Shown piece by piece: positions 45,657 through 54,562 of a DNA stretch of 64,000 nucleotides. The DNA is taken from contig NZ_PPSL01000004.1 in assembly GCF_002954265.1 (NCBI RefSeq), positions 124,001-188,000 on the forward strand, in the 5' to 3' direction. Made by a program: the position numbers and the translations under genes. The notes under the pieces were generated by a model. The model was given only the letters and a program-made list of their open reading frames with translations, made no database searches and was not told the DNA's origin. How positions within the stretch are numbered: position 1 is the stretch's first letter; each line of letters opens with the position of its first letter. The stretch is from Flavipsychrobacter stenotrophus. GTDB taxonomy: Bacteria; Bacteroidota; Bacteroidia; Chitinophagales; Chitinophagaceae.

Positions 45657-46250
45657 TCAGAGGTGCTGAAGTTTCTTTTTTAGAATGTTTTGTATCACTT
45701 TCCTGCCAAATTCATCATTGAATTTTACATTAGATACCTCAAATTCAGCTATTCGTAATGTAGGGTTCAAACCATGCAATGTTGGCAACAGATCACTAAA
45801 GCAGTCCCGGTAGGCTCGTTGAGCGGTCCTTCCTCCTATAAAATTAAAGTCGTCAGTCGTTTTCTTTGCTCTGTACTTATTTGCCTTCAACTGGTTGGCC
45901 TGGCAGTAATTCTGCCAATCGGTAATTGAATAGTTAAGCTGAAGATCCGGAGGGTAATGTTTATAGGTATAGAATCGAGCAGTACTGAAATGTTGTATTT
46001 CGTCAAATTCGAAAAACATGTTGTATTTCCCGCCAAAGTAAGCGTCAGGATGCAATTTTCTGATTGAATTTAATTCCGGTTTACCCTTCAAAGAAGTGAA
46101 TATGCTGCTTATATTCTTAAAATACGCTTTAAAATGTTCGGGTTTATGCTGATTAATAAACCAGTCATAGGTTTGTTCCGGGTTGAATTTTTCTTCGAGC
46201 ACATCGCTCACAATTTGAGTAATAAGTATTTGTCTGTCCGTTTTAGCCAT
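45657..46250 (-). CDS. Unknown protein with a nuclease-like FFEFDEIQHF motif
   Basis: 197 residues from ATG 46250 (MAKTDRQILITQIVSDV...); the frame extends 16 codons further. No signal peptide or membrane helix. The stretch HPDAYFGGKYNMFFEFDEIQHF resembles the D-x(n)-E-x-D/K plus H core of DUF559/VSR-like PD-(D/E)XK nucleases, followed by basic helices. I do not recognise a named family, so nuclease activity is a hypothesis. No restriction or methylase partner is adjacent. Confidence 0.65.
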   Translation of the reverse strand: MAKTDRQILITQIVSDVLEEKFNPEQTYDWFINQHKPEHFKAYFKNISSIFTSLKGKPELNSIRKLHPDAYFGGKYNMFFEFDEIQHFSTARFYTYKHYPPDLQLNYSITDWQNYCQANQLKANKYRAKKTTDDFNFIGGRTAQRAYRDCFSDLLPTLHGLNPTLRIAEFEVSNVKFNDEFGRKVIQNILKKKLQHL

Positions 46251-46343
46251 AATTTTTATTTTAATACTGATAATATAGTGGTTGTAGGAATGTCTCAATT
46301 AATACCTTTACCCTGCAAACAATATTAAAACCAATTAAAGATA

Positions 46344-48458
46344 ATGAAATCACGCACACTCTGTACCTCATTATTATTAACCGTTATGGCAGCAAATGCT
46401 CAGCAGAAAACAATAAAATACCCGGATACTAAAAAGGGTACTCAAACCGATGTCTATTTTGGTACATCGGTTAGCGACCCTTATCGTTGGTTGGAAGATG
46501 ACCGGGCAGAAGATACCAAAGCATGGGTGATAGAGCAGAATAAGGTAACCAACAGCTATCTTAGTCAGATTCCCTTCAGAGATGCAATTAAGAAACGCCT
46601 TACTGAGCTATGGAATTATGAAAAGTATACCGCTCCTTTTAAAGAGGGTGCATATACCTATTTCTATAAAAACAATGGCCTTCAAAACCAGTATGTGCTG
46701 TATCGCCAGAAGGGCAATGGCACTCCAGAAGTATTCCTCGATCCTAATAAATTCTCTGACGATGGCACCGCGTCTTTGCAGGGCATTGAATTTACTAAAG
46801 ATGGTTCTTTCGCCGCCTGCCAGATGTCCGAAGGCGGTTCGGACTGGAGAAAAGTATTCGTAATGGATACAAAGACCATGAAGATTGTCGATGATACGCT
46901 TCGTGACGTAAAGTTCAGCGGATTATCTTGGTTGGGTAATGATGGTTTTTATTACAGCAGCTATGACAAGCCTAAGGGTAGCGAATTATCTGCCAAAACA
47001 GAAATGCATAAGCTTTACTACCACAAGCTGGGTACACCACAAAGTAGCGATAAGCTGATATTCGGAGGCGAAAGTATGGTGCGCCGCTACATTGGTGCAG
47101 GTGTTACAGAGGACCAGAAATTTTTGATCATATCTGCCTCTAATGCTACCTATGGCAATGAGCTATACATACAGAGTCTTGCAACACCAAATGCACCAAT
47201 AAAGGCAATAGTTACAGGCTTTGATTATGAGCAGAGCGTAGCTTACAATGAAGGCAATACGCTGTTCATTGAGACCAACCAGGGAGCTCCAAACCACAGG
47301 CTGGTAAAGGTCGATGCCGGGGATCCAACGCCATCAAAGTGGGTAGATGTCATTAAGGAAACAAAGTTCCCATTGAGCGTAAGTACATGCGGTGGCAAAT
47401 TCTTCGCTCACTATCTCAAAGATGCTGTTTCAGAAGTGATTCAGTATGACACTAAGGGTAATAAGGAGCATGTTATCAAATTGCCGGGACTCGGCACTGC
47501 AAGCGGATTTGGCGGTAAGATAGATGAGCACGAGACTTACTATACTTACACATCTTACATCTATCCTTCTACTATCTTTAAGTATGATATCACTAAGGGT
47601 ACTTCTACTGTTTACAAACAGTCCAACGTAAAATTCGATCCTACTAAGTATGAGAGCAAGCAGGTATTTTACACTTCCAAAGACGGTACAAAAGTGCCTA
47701 TGATCATGACCTGGAAAAAGGGCATGAAACAGAATGGTAAGAACCCGACAATGCTTTATGGTTATGGCGGTTTCAACATCAGCCTGAGCCCTTCTTTTAG
47801 CGTAAGTAACCTCGCATTCCTTGAGAACGGTGGTATCTACTGTGTGGCCAATCTGCGTGGCGGTGGCGAGTATGGCGATGTATGGCACATTGCAGGCACC
47901 AAGATGAGTAAGCAGAATGTATTCAATGACTTCATCGCTGCCGGTGAATACCTCATCAAAGAGAAATACACATCGTCAGACTACCTGGCTATTTCCGGTG
48001 GTTCCAATGGTGGTCTCTTGGTAGGTGCATCACTTACCCAGCGCCCCGATCTGTTTAAAGTTTGCTTCCCTGCGGTTGGTGTGTTAGATATGCTTCGTTA
48101 CAATAAATTTACTGCGGGTGCAGGTTGGGCTTATGACTACGGTACTGCCGAAGACAGTAAGGAAATGTTCGACTACCTGCTTAAGTATTCCCCTGTTCAC
48201 AATGCGAAGGCCGGAACTTGTTATCCCGCTACTATGGTGCTTACCGGAGATCATGATGACAGGGTAGTGCCGGCACACTCATTCAAGTTTGGATCAGCAC
48301 TACAGGCTGCACAGAGTTGCGATAAACCTGTATTGATCCGCATAGAAACCAAAGCCGGCCATGGTGCGGGTAAGCCTACAGACATGGTCATTGCCGAGCA
48401 AGCCGACAAATGGGCATTTATGCTTTGGAATATGGGATTGACTTATAAGATGCCATAA
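46344..48458 (+). CDS. Prolyl oligopeptidase (S9 family), secreted
   Basis: 704 residues with a signal peptide (1-19, ending MAANAQ). The N-terminal beta-propeller is followed by the alpha/beta hydrolase domain with the catalytic Ser in SGGSNGGLL, Asp in GDHDDRVVPAHS and His in KAGHGAGK. Prolyl oligopeptidases cleave short peptides after proline; the start of the mature sequence (DPYRWLEDD) is the S9A hallmark. Periplasmic peptide degradation is likely. It ends at a bidirectional terminator shared with the next gene. Confidence 0.95.
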   Translation: MKSRTLCTSLLLTVMAANAQQKTIKYPDTKKGTQTDVYFGTSVSDPYRWLEDDRAEDTKAWVIEQNKVTNSYLSQIPFRDAIKKRLTELWNYEKYTAPFKEGAYTYFYKNNGLQNQYVLYRQKGNGTPEVFLDPNKFSDDGTASLQGIEFTKDGSFAACQMSEGGSDWRKVFVMDTKTMKIVDDTLRDVKFSGLSWLGNDGFYYSSYDKPKGSELSAKTEMHKLYYHKLGTPQSSDKLIFGGESMVRRYIGAGVTEDQKFLIISASNATYGNELYIQSLATPNAPIKAIVTGFDYEQSVAYNEGNTLFIETNQGAPNHRLVKVDAGDPTPSKWVDVIKETKFPLSVSTCGGKFFAHYLKDAVSEVIQYDTKGNKEHVIKLPGLGTASGFGGKIDEHETYYTYTSYIYPSTIFKYDITKGTSTVYKQSNVKFDPTKYESKQVFYTSKDGTKVPMIMTWKKGMKQNGKNPTMLYGYGGFNISLSPSFSVSNLAFLENGGIYCVANLRGGGEYGDVWHIAGTKMSKQNVFNDFIAAGEYLIKEKYTSSDYLAISGGSNGGLLVGASLTQRPDLFKVCFPAVGVLDMLRYNKFTAGAGWAYDYGTAEDSKEMFDYLLKYSPVHNAKAGTCYPATMVLTGDHDDRVVPAHSFKFGSALQAAQSCDKPVLIRIETKAGHGAGKPTDMVIAEQADKWAFMLWNMGLTYKMP

Positions 48459-48475
48459 TTTCAGTCGATACTTAT

Positions 48476-48516
48476 AAAATAGCAAACGGGTGGCATTGCC
48501 ACCCGTTTGCTATTTT
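48476..48516. terminator. 19-bp perfect bidirectional terminator
   Basis: AAAATAGCAAACGGGTGGC pairs fully with GCCACCCGTTTGCTATTTT around ATT. It lies between convergent genes and overlaps the stop codon of the - strand gene by two bases. Confidence 0.92.
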
Positions 48517-50272
48517 ACTTTTTCTTCCCAAATATCTTCCTCAAAAACCCTTTCTTCTTTTCCGGTGTTTCTGCCTTTACTGCTCCCTTTACATTCTCAA
48601 CCAGTTCGGGGCTGCGAAGAGCTGTATTCTTGGCACCCATAAATACATTCTTCCAGATAAGGCTGAAAAAGCCTTTATAGGGATCCCTTTTAATAGAAGT
48701 CGTTATCTGCCTTACTTCTTTACCCGGCATAGGGTTTGATGGATACAGTGCCAGCGTATTGGCAAGGAATGATAACGCACCCTTTCCTTTTTTATCGGTT
48801 TTATTATCCTCATTCATTTTCAGAAAGGTGATGTTCAGGTCATTATACAGCATCGTGAACTTCCCCTTCCCATAATCCTCGTTTCCTTCCACGTGCATAT
48901 CCAGTTTATTCAAGTGGAAACTGCTTACTTCTGTAAGCGCCAGCGCCTTTGCCGGTTGATTCACATCTGCCGCGTCTACGTTTATAGCAGTGCCATCAAC
49001 AGTGAAATAACCTTTTTTATCAGATAGTAGCAGCATGAAGGTGGCAGCAATATCGCCATGATCCATGTATTTCCCTTTTAGCTTTATAAAGCATTTGTCA
49101 TTTTTAGCTACAAGGGTATCAATGTTGGTTATGTTGTTCATGGTGCCACTTACCTGCTCAAACCTTATCACGCCTTCTTTATGAGTCGTCGCACTCATTT
49201 CGGTATACTTAAAGTGGCCATTGGTCAGTTGCATGGTCCGTATATCCAGGGGAAGTCCAATTTTGGTCAGCAGCTGGTGAGGATAGTTGCCGACTTTACT
49301 TTTGGTATTAGGAGCATATAGCCTGCTGAAGTAAATCTCCAGCGACGGGTCAGCTATTTGCATGGTGTCGGCATGCAATGCCCCCCCCCCGTTGAGCAGC
49401 GCCTTCCAGTTAAGTCCTGCTATTTTTATGGAAGGGAAGAACAAGTCATATATATCCTTCTGTTGCCCTGCTTGCTTGTAGAAATTCTCCTTACTTCCAG
49501 TTATATGTATAAATACCTTTCTTAGGTCAATGCTCTTTCCTGCAGTTGAAAATGCCAGTCCCGCTGCACCTATGCCATACGGGCTGCCCCTCTTTACATA
49601 ATTAAAACTGTCCAGTGCTATTTCTGCATTGCGGGCAAAAAAGAAAGTACTTGTATCCAGGCCCTTACCAGGTTCCAGTTTCCAGTCAGACAACAGTATT
49701 TTTCCTCCTTTTATCCAAAGGGAATAGTCGCTGGTGTCACTGACATAATGGTAGGTAACTGTTGGGTTCAGGACATCTATCTTACCCGCCGAGATCAATT
49801 CGATTGATGCCTTTTTTGTGCTTGTATCTTTTCCCTTCAGGCTGTCCAGTGGTTTTGGTGAGCCATCTATCAATATCGTGGGCGAGTTTATAATTATATA
49901 CTTACAATCAAATGAACTGTTAGATGCAAGATTCTCCCATTCTATTCCTGCAATATGTATTTCAGTGATGGCTACAGATAATAGTTTTGCAGGGAGTCTG
50001 TTGTTTTGCTTCAAAAAGTCACGTCTTGACGAATCGGGTGCAAAGCGCACATTCTTTAACGTAACCGTTCTGGTCAATACGTTTATACTAATGTCCTCTA
50101 GTGATACATTGTATAAGCTATCTGTATTTTTTGTAACAATGGATGGTAATTGCTGCCTGATGATATTCTTATAATGGTAAGACACCCAAAACGAAAATAT
50201 GCCTATCGCTGCAAGCAATATGCCTGTTATCCATAGGCCTATATGTAGGCTTTTTCGTTTATTTTTTAACAT
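48515..50272 (-). CDS. AsmA-like membrane-anchored protein with a G10 tract in its gene
   Basis: 585 residues from ATG 50272 (MLKNKRKSLH...; a second ATG at 50308 adds 12). One N-terminal membrane helix (about 9-30), then a long beta-rich region of AsmA/TamB type (SLEDISINVLTRTVTLKNVRF and NHKWALLN-like strands) and a very basic C-terminus (KKKGFLRKIFGKKK). Periplasmic face of the inner membrane is inferred. A run of ten G on the coding strand (49381-49390) encodes GlyGlyGly; slippage there would shift the frame. No obvious partner gene. Confidence 0.82.
   Translation of the reverse strand: MLKNKRKSLHIGLWITGILLAAIGIFSFWVSYHYKNIIRQQLPSIVTKNTDSLYNVSLEDISINVLTRTVTLKNVRFAPDSSRRDFLKQNNRLPAKLLSVAITEIHIAGIEWENLASNSSFDCKYIIINSPTILIDGSPKPLDSLKGKDTSTKKASIELISAGKIDVLNPTVTYHYVSDTSDYSLWIKGGKILLSDWKLEPGKGLDTSTFFFARNAEIALDSFNYVKRGSPYGIGAAGLAFSTAGKSIDLRKVFIHITGSKENFYKQAGQQKDIYDLFFPSIKIAGLNWKALLNGGGALHADTMQIADPSLEIYFSRLYAPNTKSKVGNYPHQLLTKIGLPLDIRTMQLTNGHFKYTEMSATTHKEGVIRFEQVSGTMNNITNIDTLVAKNDKCFIKLKGKYMDHGDIAATFMLLLSDKKGYFTVDGTAINVDAADVNQPAKALALTEVSSFHLNKLDMHVEGNEDYGKGKFTMLYNDLNITFLKMNEDNKTDKKGKGALSFLANTLALYPSNPMPGKEVRQITTSIKRDPYKGFFSLIWKNVFMGAKNTALRSPELVENVKGAVKAETPEKKKGFLRKIFGKKK
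49381..49390 (-). repeat. Poly-G(10) homopolymer inside a coding sequence
   Basis: Ten C on the + strand (G10 on the coding strand) in the AsmA-like gene, about residue 295 of 585. The reading is AAC GGG GGG GGG GCA. The present length is in frame; gain or loss of one base would truncate the protein. Confidence 0.9.
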
Positions 50273-50455
50273 TGCTAACTGCTTTAAAATTTCATGCCAA
50301 CAGGACATTGTTCAATGATGCCGGTAAATGACAACATATTCTTTGCACTACTGACTGATCTGGATAATAGTGTTTTCGTCATTTTAACAACCTTTAACTA
50401 TAGTTCGGTCAATTACAGTTCCTAAAACAATAGCTTTGTTTCAGAAAAATCATAA

Positions 50456-50968
50456 ATGCCGGAAATAGAAATTACTGAGATACACGCGAACCTCTTATCT
50501 AAATATAAGGCGTTCATGCGTGAAGGGTTAATAAAAGACGAAGAACACTTTGGTATTACTCCTCATGACGACGAAAATGCTGTATTCCCTACAGAAGGAA
50601 AGGAAGATAGCTTTACGCTTGCTGCTTACTCAGGCGATAATCTGGCGGGGGTAGTTAGCTTTCGTCGCGATGGTAAAGATAGGGAGAAGCTTCGCCACAA
50701 GGGCGATCTTTTCAGAATGTATGTAAGCCGGAGGTTCCGGGGTAAGGGAATATCGAGTCTTTTAATAGAGCATCTTCTGGAGCGGGTAAAACAACTAAAA
50801 GATATTGAGCAGATCACTTTGTTTGTAATTGCGGAAAATACGGTTGCCCGCAGCTTGTATGAAAAATATGGTTTCAAAACATATGGTGTAGAACCTAATG
50901 CAATAAAATGGAAAGGGAAATATTTTGGTAAGGAACTGATGGTGAGAATGATGGTTGAAGATAAATAA
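50456..50968 (+). CDS. GNAT family N-acetyltransferase
   Basis: 170 residues. The acetyl-CoA pyrophosphate loop is RFRGKGISSLLIEHLL (RxxGxG/A) at about 98-112, and the C-terminal beta-strand/helix VIAENTVARSLYEKYGFKTYG is the GNAT motif B. No signal peptide. The substrate is not predictable. It begins after a 150-base gap with no clear promoter motif. Confidence 0.9.
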   Translation: MPEIEITEIHANLLSKYKAFMREGLIKDEEHFGITPHDDENAVFPTEGKEDSFTLAAYSGDNLAGVVSFRRDGKDREKLRHKGDLFRMYVSRRFRGKGISSLLIEHLLERVKQLKDIEQITLFVIAENTVARSLYEKYGFKTYGVEPNAIKWKGKYFGKELMVRMMVEDK

Positions 50969-51026
50969 TTCATCGAATTGATTTCTTTTTAACTAAATCA
51001 ATTAGAGAATAGGTAAATGATTTTTC

Positions 51027-51034
51027 TACCTTTG
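51027..51034 (+). promoter_or_regulatory. -7 promoter element of the transaldolase gene
   Basis: TACCTTTG 21 bases before the ATG, in an AT-rich gap. The upstream -33 box is not obvious. Confidence 0.6.
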
Positions 51035-51055
51035 CGCTCATAAAAAGCACTTGTC

Positions 51056-51709
51056 ATGAAATTTTTTATAGATACGGCTAATCTTGACCAGATCAGGGAA
51101 GCAAATGAACTGGGAATATTAGATGGTGTAACCACCAACCCTACGCTGATGGCCAAAGAAGGCATCAAGGGTACTGAAGCCATTGCAAAGCATTATCTGA
51201 CTATCTGCGAAATGGTAGATGGTCCGGTTAGCGCTGAAGTTTTGGGCACAACATTCGAAGGAATGGTGGAAGAAGGTAAGAAGCTCGCTGCTATTCACAA
51301 GAATATAGTGGTTAAGATTCCAATGACCAAAGACGGTATCAAGGCTATCAAGTGGTTTACTGATAATGATATCCAGACAAACTGCACACTAGTGTTTTCA
51401 GCAGGCCAGGCTATACTTGCTGCAAAGGCGGGTGCTACTTATGTATCTCCTTTCATTGGCCGTATCGACGATAGCAGCTGGGATGGTGTTCAGTTGATAG
51501 AGCAGATCGTTAAGATCTACATGGCACAGGGTTTCATGACTGAAGTTCTTGCTGCTTCTATCCGCACTCCATTACACATTGTACGCTGTGCAGAAGCCGG
51601 TGCTGATGTTTGCACTTGCCCGCTGCCTTCTATACTTGGTTTATTAAAGCATCCGCTTACCGATCTTGGACTGGCTCAGTTCCTCAATGACGCTAAGTCA
51701 ATGCAATAA
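51056..51709 (+). CDS. fsa: Transaldolase / fructose-6-phosphate aldolase (TalC type)
   Basis: 217 residues, the short single-domain form of transaldolase. MKFFIDTANLDQIREAN start, GVTTNPTL, the Schiff-base lysine in VVKIPMTKDG, TLVFSAGQAILAAKAGA and FIGRIDD match the TalC/FSA group. The reaction is either dihydroxyacetone transfer or aldol cleavage of fructose 6-phosphate; the sequence does not decide. A TACCTTTG element precedes it and a terminator follows. Confidence 0.94.
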   Translation: MKFFIDTANLDQIREANELGILDGVTTNPTLMAKEGIKGTEAIAKHYLTICEMVDGPVSAEVLGTTFEGMVEEGKKLAAIHKNIVVKIPMTKDGIKAIKWFTDNDIQTNCTLVFSAGQAILAAKAGATYVSPFIGRIDDSSWDGVQLIEQIVKIYMAQGFMTEVLAASIRTPLHIVRCAEAGADVCTCPLPSILGLLKHPLTDLGLAQFLNDAKSMQ

Positions 51710-51723
51710 TTAGATAAAAATTG

Positions 51724-51758
51724 ATATTCCCGGCTGTTTTCAGCCGGGAATATTTTTT
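51724..51758 (+). terminator. Intrinsic terminator after the transaldolase gene
   Basis: ATATTCCCGGCTG and CAGCCGGGAATAT (13-bp perfect stem) around TTTT, followed by six T. Confidence 0.93.
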
Positions 51759-51796
51759 ATTATATAGCCTGTTTCTTATCTAATCTCAACACATTC

Positions 51797-52246
51797 ATGG
51801 GTGCCAAACGTACTATTCCTTTCCTGCTGCTTTTAGCCGGCCTTTCGGCGGTATCGGGTTTTCTTATGTCTAATATGTCATGGATAGGAAGAATTGGTAT
51901 CAACCTTATACACAAAGAATACAAGTTTCTCAAAGTATGGTGGCAAGGTGCTCTGGCTGTATATGTGGCTTTACTGGTGCTGTTTGTTGTTCAATATATT
52001 ATTCAGAAACGCACTCATTTTGTTGTGGGTAAGCTACTGCACGTTTTATGTTTTGCCGCTGCTATCGGTGGTCTCTACTTTACATTCAGCGATTTTTCTA
52101 ATGACATTACCCATCGCATGCTTCGCGATGTATTTCATGTTGGGGCCTATCTCTTTTGGGTGGGGTGGATGCTGATCTCTATTTTCTTTTTGGCTATAAG
52201 AAGGGCTGTAATTACAAATTCAGATAGTATGGAGCCAACAGCGTAG
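51797..52246 (+). CDS. Four-helix membrane protein, unknown
   Basis: 149 residues with four hydrophobic helices (about 7-25, 50-70, 80-98, 112-134). No conserved catalytic motif. I do not recognise a named family. Its last 35 bases overlap the 3' end of the convergent methyltransferase gene. Confidence 0.7.
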   Translation: MGAKRTIPFLLLLAGLSAVSGFLMSNMSWIGRIGINLIHKEYKFLKVWWQGALAVYVALLVLFVVQYIIQKRTHFVVGKLLHVLCFAAAIGGLYFTFSDFSNDITHRMLRDVFHVGAYLFWVGWMLISIFFLAIRRAVITNSDSMEPTA

Positions 52247-52931
52247 TAAATATTTCAGTATAACTACTGTTGTTTTCTTGAATGACAAGTGTCTGTGATC
52301 GTAGTGTCTCAGGTGGCGTATTGCTAATGATGATCACTTTTCTTTTTACAGTTGCATTATCCCTGTGTTTTACAGAGAGTGTGTTTACAACATGCCAACC
52401 GCTACCGATCACAAGTTCTTCCCATATACTTGCTTCAGGCACAGGTAGCAATATTGATGCTGTTCCGTTGTCGGCAAGAAGAGCCTTTATGGCGTCGAAT
52501 AGATTTTCATAGCTAAGCGTTACTGTATGTCTTGCTTTATTCTTAGCTTCTTTGCCGCTCAGCAAACTATTATTAAAGAATGGCGGGTTACAGATGATCA
52601 GGTCATATTTATTGTCTGTCTGGAATTTGTTTATGTCGCAGGTCAATACATTTATTCTATCTGCCCATGGCGATGCTGCGATATTTACCTGTGCCTGGCG
52701 TGCAGCATCAATGTCTATCTCTGCAGCATCTATGATTACATCTTTGCTTTTCTGGGCGATCATCAGGCTCAGTAGCCCTGTTCCTGTGCCAATATCCAGT
52801 ACGCGCTTTACGTTGTTGGTTACTGGTGTCCAGGCCCCCTGCATGCAGGCATCTGTTGTTACTTTCATCGCACACCCTTCCTGCGAGATGCGAAATTGTT
52901 TGAAGTCGAAATATGAATTACCTACCCCCAT
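52212..52931 (-). CDS. trmN6: tRNA1(Val) (adenine-N6)-methyltransferase, TrmN6/YfiC type
   Basis: 239 residues. SAM-binding DIGTGTGLLSLMIAQ and the catalytic NPPFF motif of amino-methyltransferases, with the family N-terminus YFDFKQFRISQEGCAMKVTTDACMQGAW. The homologue methylates A37 of valine tRNA1 in E. coli; the target is not proven here. Its start overlaps the end of tsaD by 10 bases, so they are coupled. Confidence 0.88.
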   Translation of the reverse strand: MGVGNSYFDFKQFRISQEGCAMKVTTDACMQGAWTPVTNNVKRVLDIGTGTGLLSLMIAQKSKDVIIDAAEIDIDAARQAQVNIAASPWADRINVLTCDINKFQTDNKYDLIICNPPFFNNSLLSGKEAKNKARHTVTLSYENLFDAIKALLADNGTASILLPVPEASIWEELVIGSGWHVVNTLSVKHRDNATVKRKVIIISNTPPETLRSQTLVIQENNSSYTEIFTTLLAPYYLNL

Positions 52932-53932
52932 GTTGCTCGCGCGCTTGGACTCACCGACAGGTCGGTAAAATCACCTTTCAGGAATTTATAATAGCCTGTT
53001 ATGCCTATCATGGCGGCATTGTCGGTGCAATATTCAAATTTCGGTATGTATACCTTCCAGCCGTTCTTTTCTCCGGCCTCCAGTAGCGCTTTTCTTAGTC
53101 CGCTGTTGGCAGACACTCCGCCTGCTATGCCTACGTGCTTGATGTTCTGGGCTTTGGCAGCCTTTGTTAGCTTGTTTATGAGCATCTTAACAATAGTGTA
53201 TTGAGCTGATGCACAGATGTCATTTAGATTTTTCTCGGCAAAATCAGGATCTAGTTTTCTTTCTTTTTGCAGGAAGTAGAGAATAGATGTCTTCACTCCG
53301 CTGAAACTAAAGTTGTATTCAGGCATTTCGCTCAGCGGGAACTTAAACCTCAACGGATCGCCAAGTTTTGCATACTTATCTACTAATGGTCCGCCGGGGT
53401 AGGGAAGTCCCAGCATTTTAGCTACTTTGTCAAAAGCTTCTCCTGCCGCATCGTCTATCGTTTCACCCATTATTTCCATATTCAGGTAGTCTTTGCACAA
53501 TACTATCTGCGTATGCCCGCCCGAAACGGTAAGACACATGAAAGGAAATGGTGGTTGTTCATCTATAAAATGGGCCAGTACATGAGCCTGCATATGATGA
53601 ACCGCAATTAGCGGCAAGTTTCTTGCCTGCGCAAATGCCTTCGCAAAACATGCTCCTACCAGCAGGGAGCCAATTAAACCCGGGGCTTGGGTGAATGCCA
53701 ATGCTGTTATTTCTTCATTAACTATTCCGGCGTCTTTTATTGCTGCATCGACTACAGGAATGATATTTTGCATATGCGCTCTCGATGCCAGTTCCGGAAC
53801 TACTCCTCCGTATCGTTCGTGTACATGTTGCGTTGCTATGTGATTACTTAATACCTTGCCATTTTGTATAATAGCAGCGCTGGTTTCGTCGCATGACGAC
53901 TCAATAGCTAGTATGTTTGTTATTTTTTGCAT
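52922..53932 (-). CDS. tsaD: tRNA N6-threonylcarbamoyltransferase TsaD
   Basis: Part of the universal t6A37 pathway, with TsaB and TsaE. 336 residues with ESSCDETSAAI, GGVVPELASRAHMQNI, metal ligands in AVHHMQAHVLAHFID and CTDNAAMIG near the C-terminus. TACCTTTG on the - strand at 53958-53965 is its likely -7 promoter. tsaB and tsaE are not nearby. Confidence 0.97.
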   Translation of the reverse strand: MQKITNILAIESSCDETSAAIIQNGKVLSNHIATQHVHERYGGVVPELASRAHMQNIIPVVDAAIKDAGIVNEEITALAFTQAPGLIGSLLVGACFAKAFAQARNLPLIAVHHMQAHVLAHFIDEQPPFPFMCLTVSGGHTQIVLCKDYLNMEIMGETIDDAAGEAFDKVAKMLGLPYPGGPLVDKYAKLGDPLRFKFPLSEMPEYNFSFSGVKTSILYFLQKERKLDPDFAEKNLNDICASAQYTIVKMLINKLTKAAKAQNIKHVGIAGGVSANSGLRKALLEAGEKNGWKVYIPKFEYCTDNAAMIGITGYYKFLKGDFTDLSVSPSARATWG

Positions 53933-53957
53933 TTGTTAAAGGCGAATAAAAGTACTA

Positions 53958-53965
53958 CAAAGGTA
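53958..53965 (-). promoter_or_regulatory. -7 promoter element of tsaD
   Basis: TACCTTTG on the - strand 25 bases before the ATG, with a TTTAG about 20 bases upstream. Confidence 0.65.
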
Positions 53966-54043
53966 CTCCATTGTTTATCGTTCACCTAAAGCAGAAAAAC
54001 TATAATTAAAAAATAGATTAATTTAATTTAATTGCATTGAGAC

Positions 54044-54073
54044 TTGTTTATGAAATTAATTTATGTATCTTTG
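54044..54073 (+). promoter_or_regulatory. rnpB promoter
   Basis: TTG (54044-54046), 19-bp spacer, TATCTTTG (54066-54073): the full Bacteroidota pattern, ending 5-6 bases before the first paired base of the RNA. Confidence 0.85.
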
Positions 54074-54078
54074 TTTGA

Positions 54079-54448
54079 CTACAAAAGCGGGTTATCGCTT
54101 CATTCTTGTAATGGAGAGGAAAGTCCGGACAGTATATAGTAGCGCGCTACCTAACGGGTAGGCAACTCTGTAAAGGGTTGACAGACAGTGCCACAGAGAA
54201 TAACCGCCATTCTAAAGAGAGGGTGGTAAGGGTGAAAACGTAGTGTAAGAGACTACGATATGCCTTAGTGATAGGGTGTATGGGTAAACCTTGCGTACTG
54301 AAATGCCAAATAAGCAGACGTTTGAGGGTCACTTGCCCGATGTTTGTGGGTTGGCAGCTAGAGGTGAAGCGTGAGTTTCATCCCAGATAAATGATAACCA
54401 TCTTGTTGTAAAAGACAGGATACAGGATCCGGCTTATAGTTTTTGTGG
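54079..54448 (+). ncRNA. rnpB: RNase P RNA
   Basis: The catalytic RNA that removes 5' leaders from tRNA precursors. The universal GAGGAAAGTCCGGAC (54116-54130) is the 5' half of the conserved core, and ACAGGATCCGGCTTAT (54422-54437) its 3' partner (P4). Between them are the typical GGGTGGTAAGGGTGAAA and TAAGAGACTAC parts. The ends pair as P1: CTACAAAA (54079-54086) with TTTTGTGG (54441-54448). A T-run follows at 54449-54455. The length of about 370 bases is normal. It stands alone after tsaD on the opposite strand. Ends are inferred from P1. Confidence 0.96.
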
Positions 54449-54522
54449 TTTTTTTGTAATATTTGACATAGCATATACCCAACAATTGTGGACGTGGAAT
54501 TGTGATTTAATTGTTAAACATA

Positions 54523-54552
54523 TTGTTTTTTCGAAAACAATAGCTAAATTTG
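54523..54552 (+). promoter_or_regulatory. Promoter of the PID-CTERM-like gene
   Basis: TTG (54523-54525), 19-bp spacer, TAAATTTG (54545-54552), 11 bases before the start codon. Confidence 0.75.
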
Positions 54553-54562
54553 TAGTACCAAT

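Noticed and set aside
54147-54332. 61-codon frame on the - strand inside rnpB
   Set aside because: The RNase P RNA consensus explains this region.
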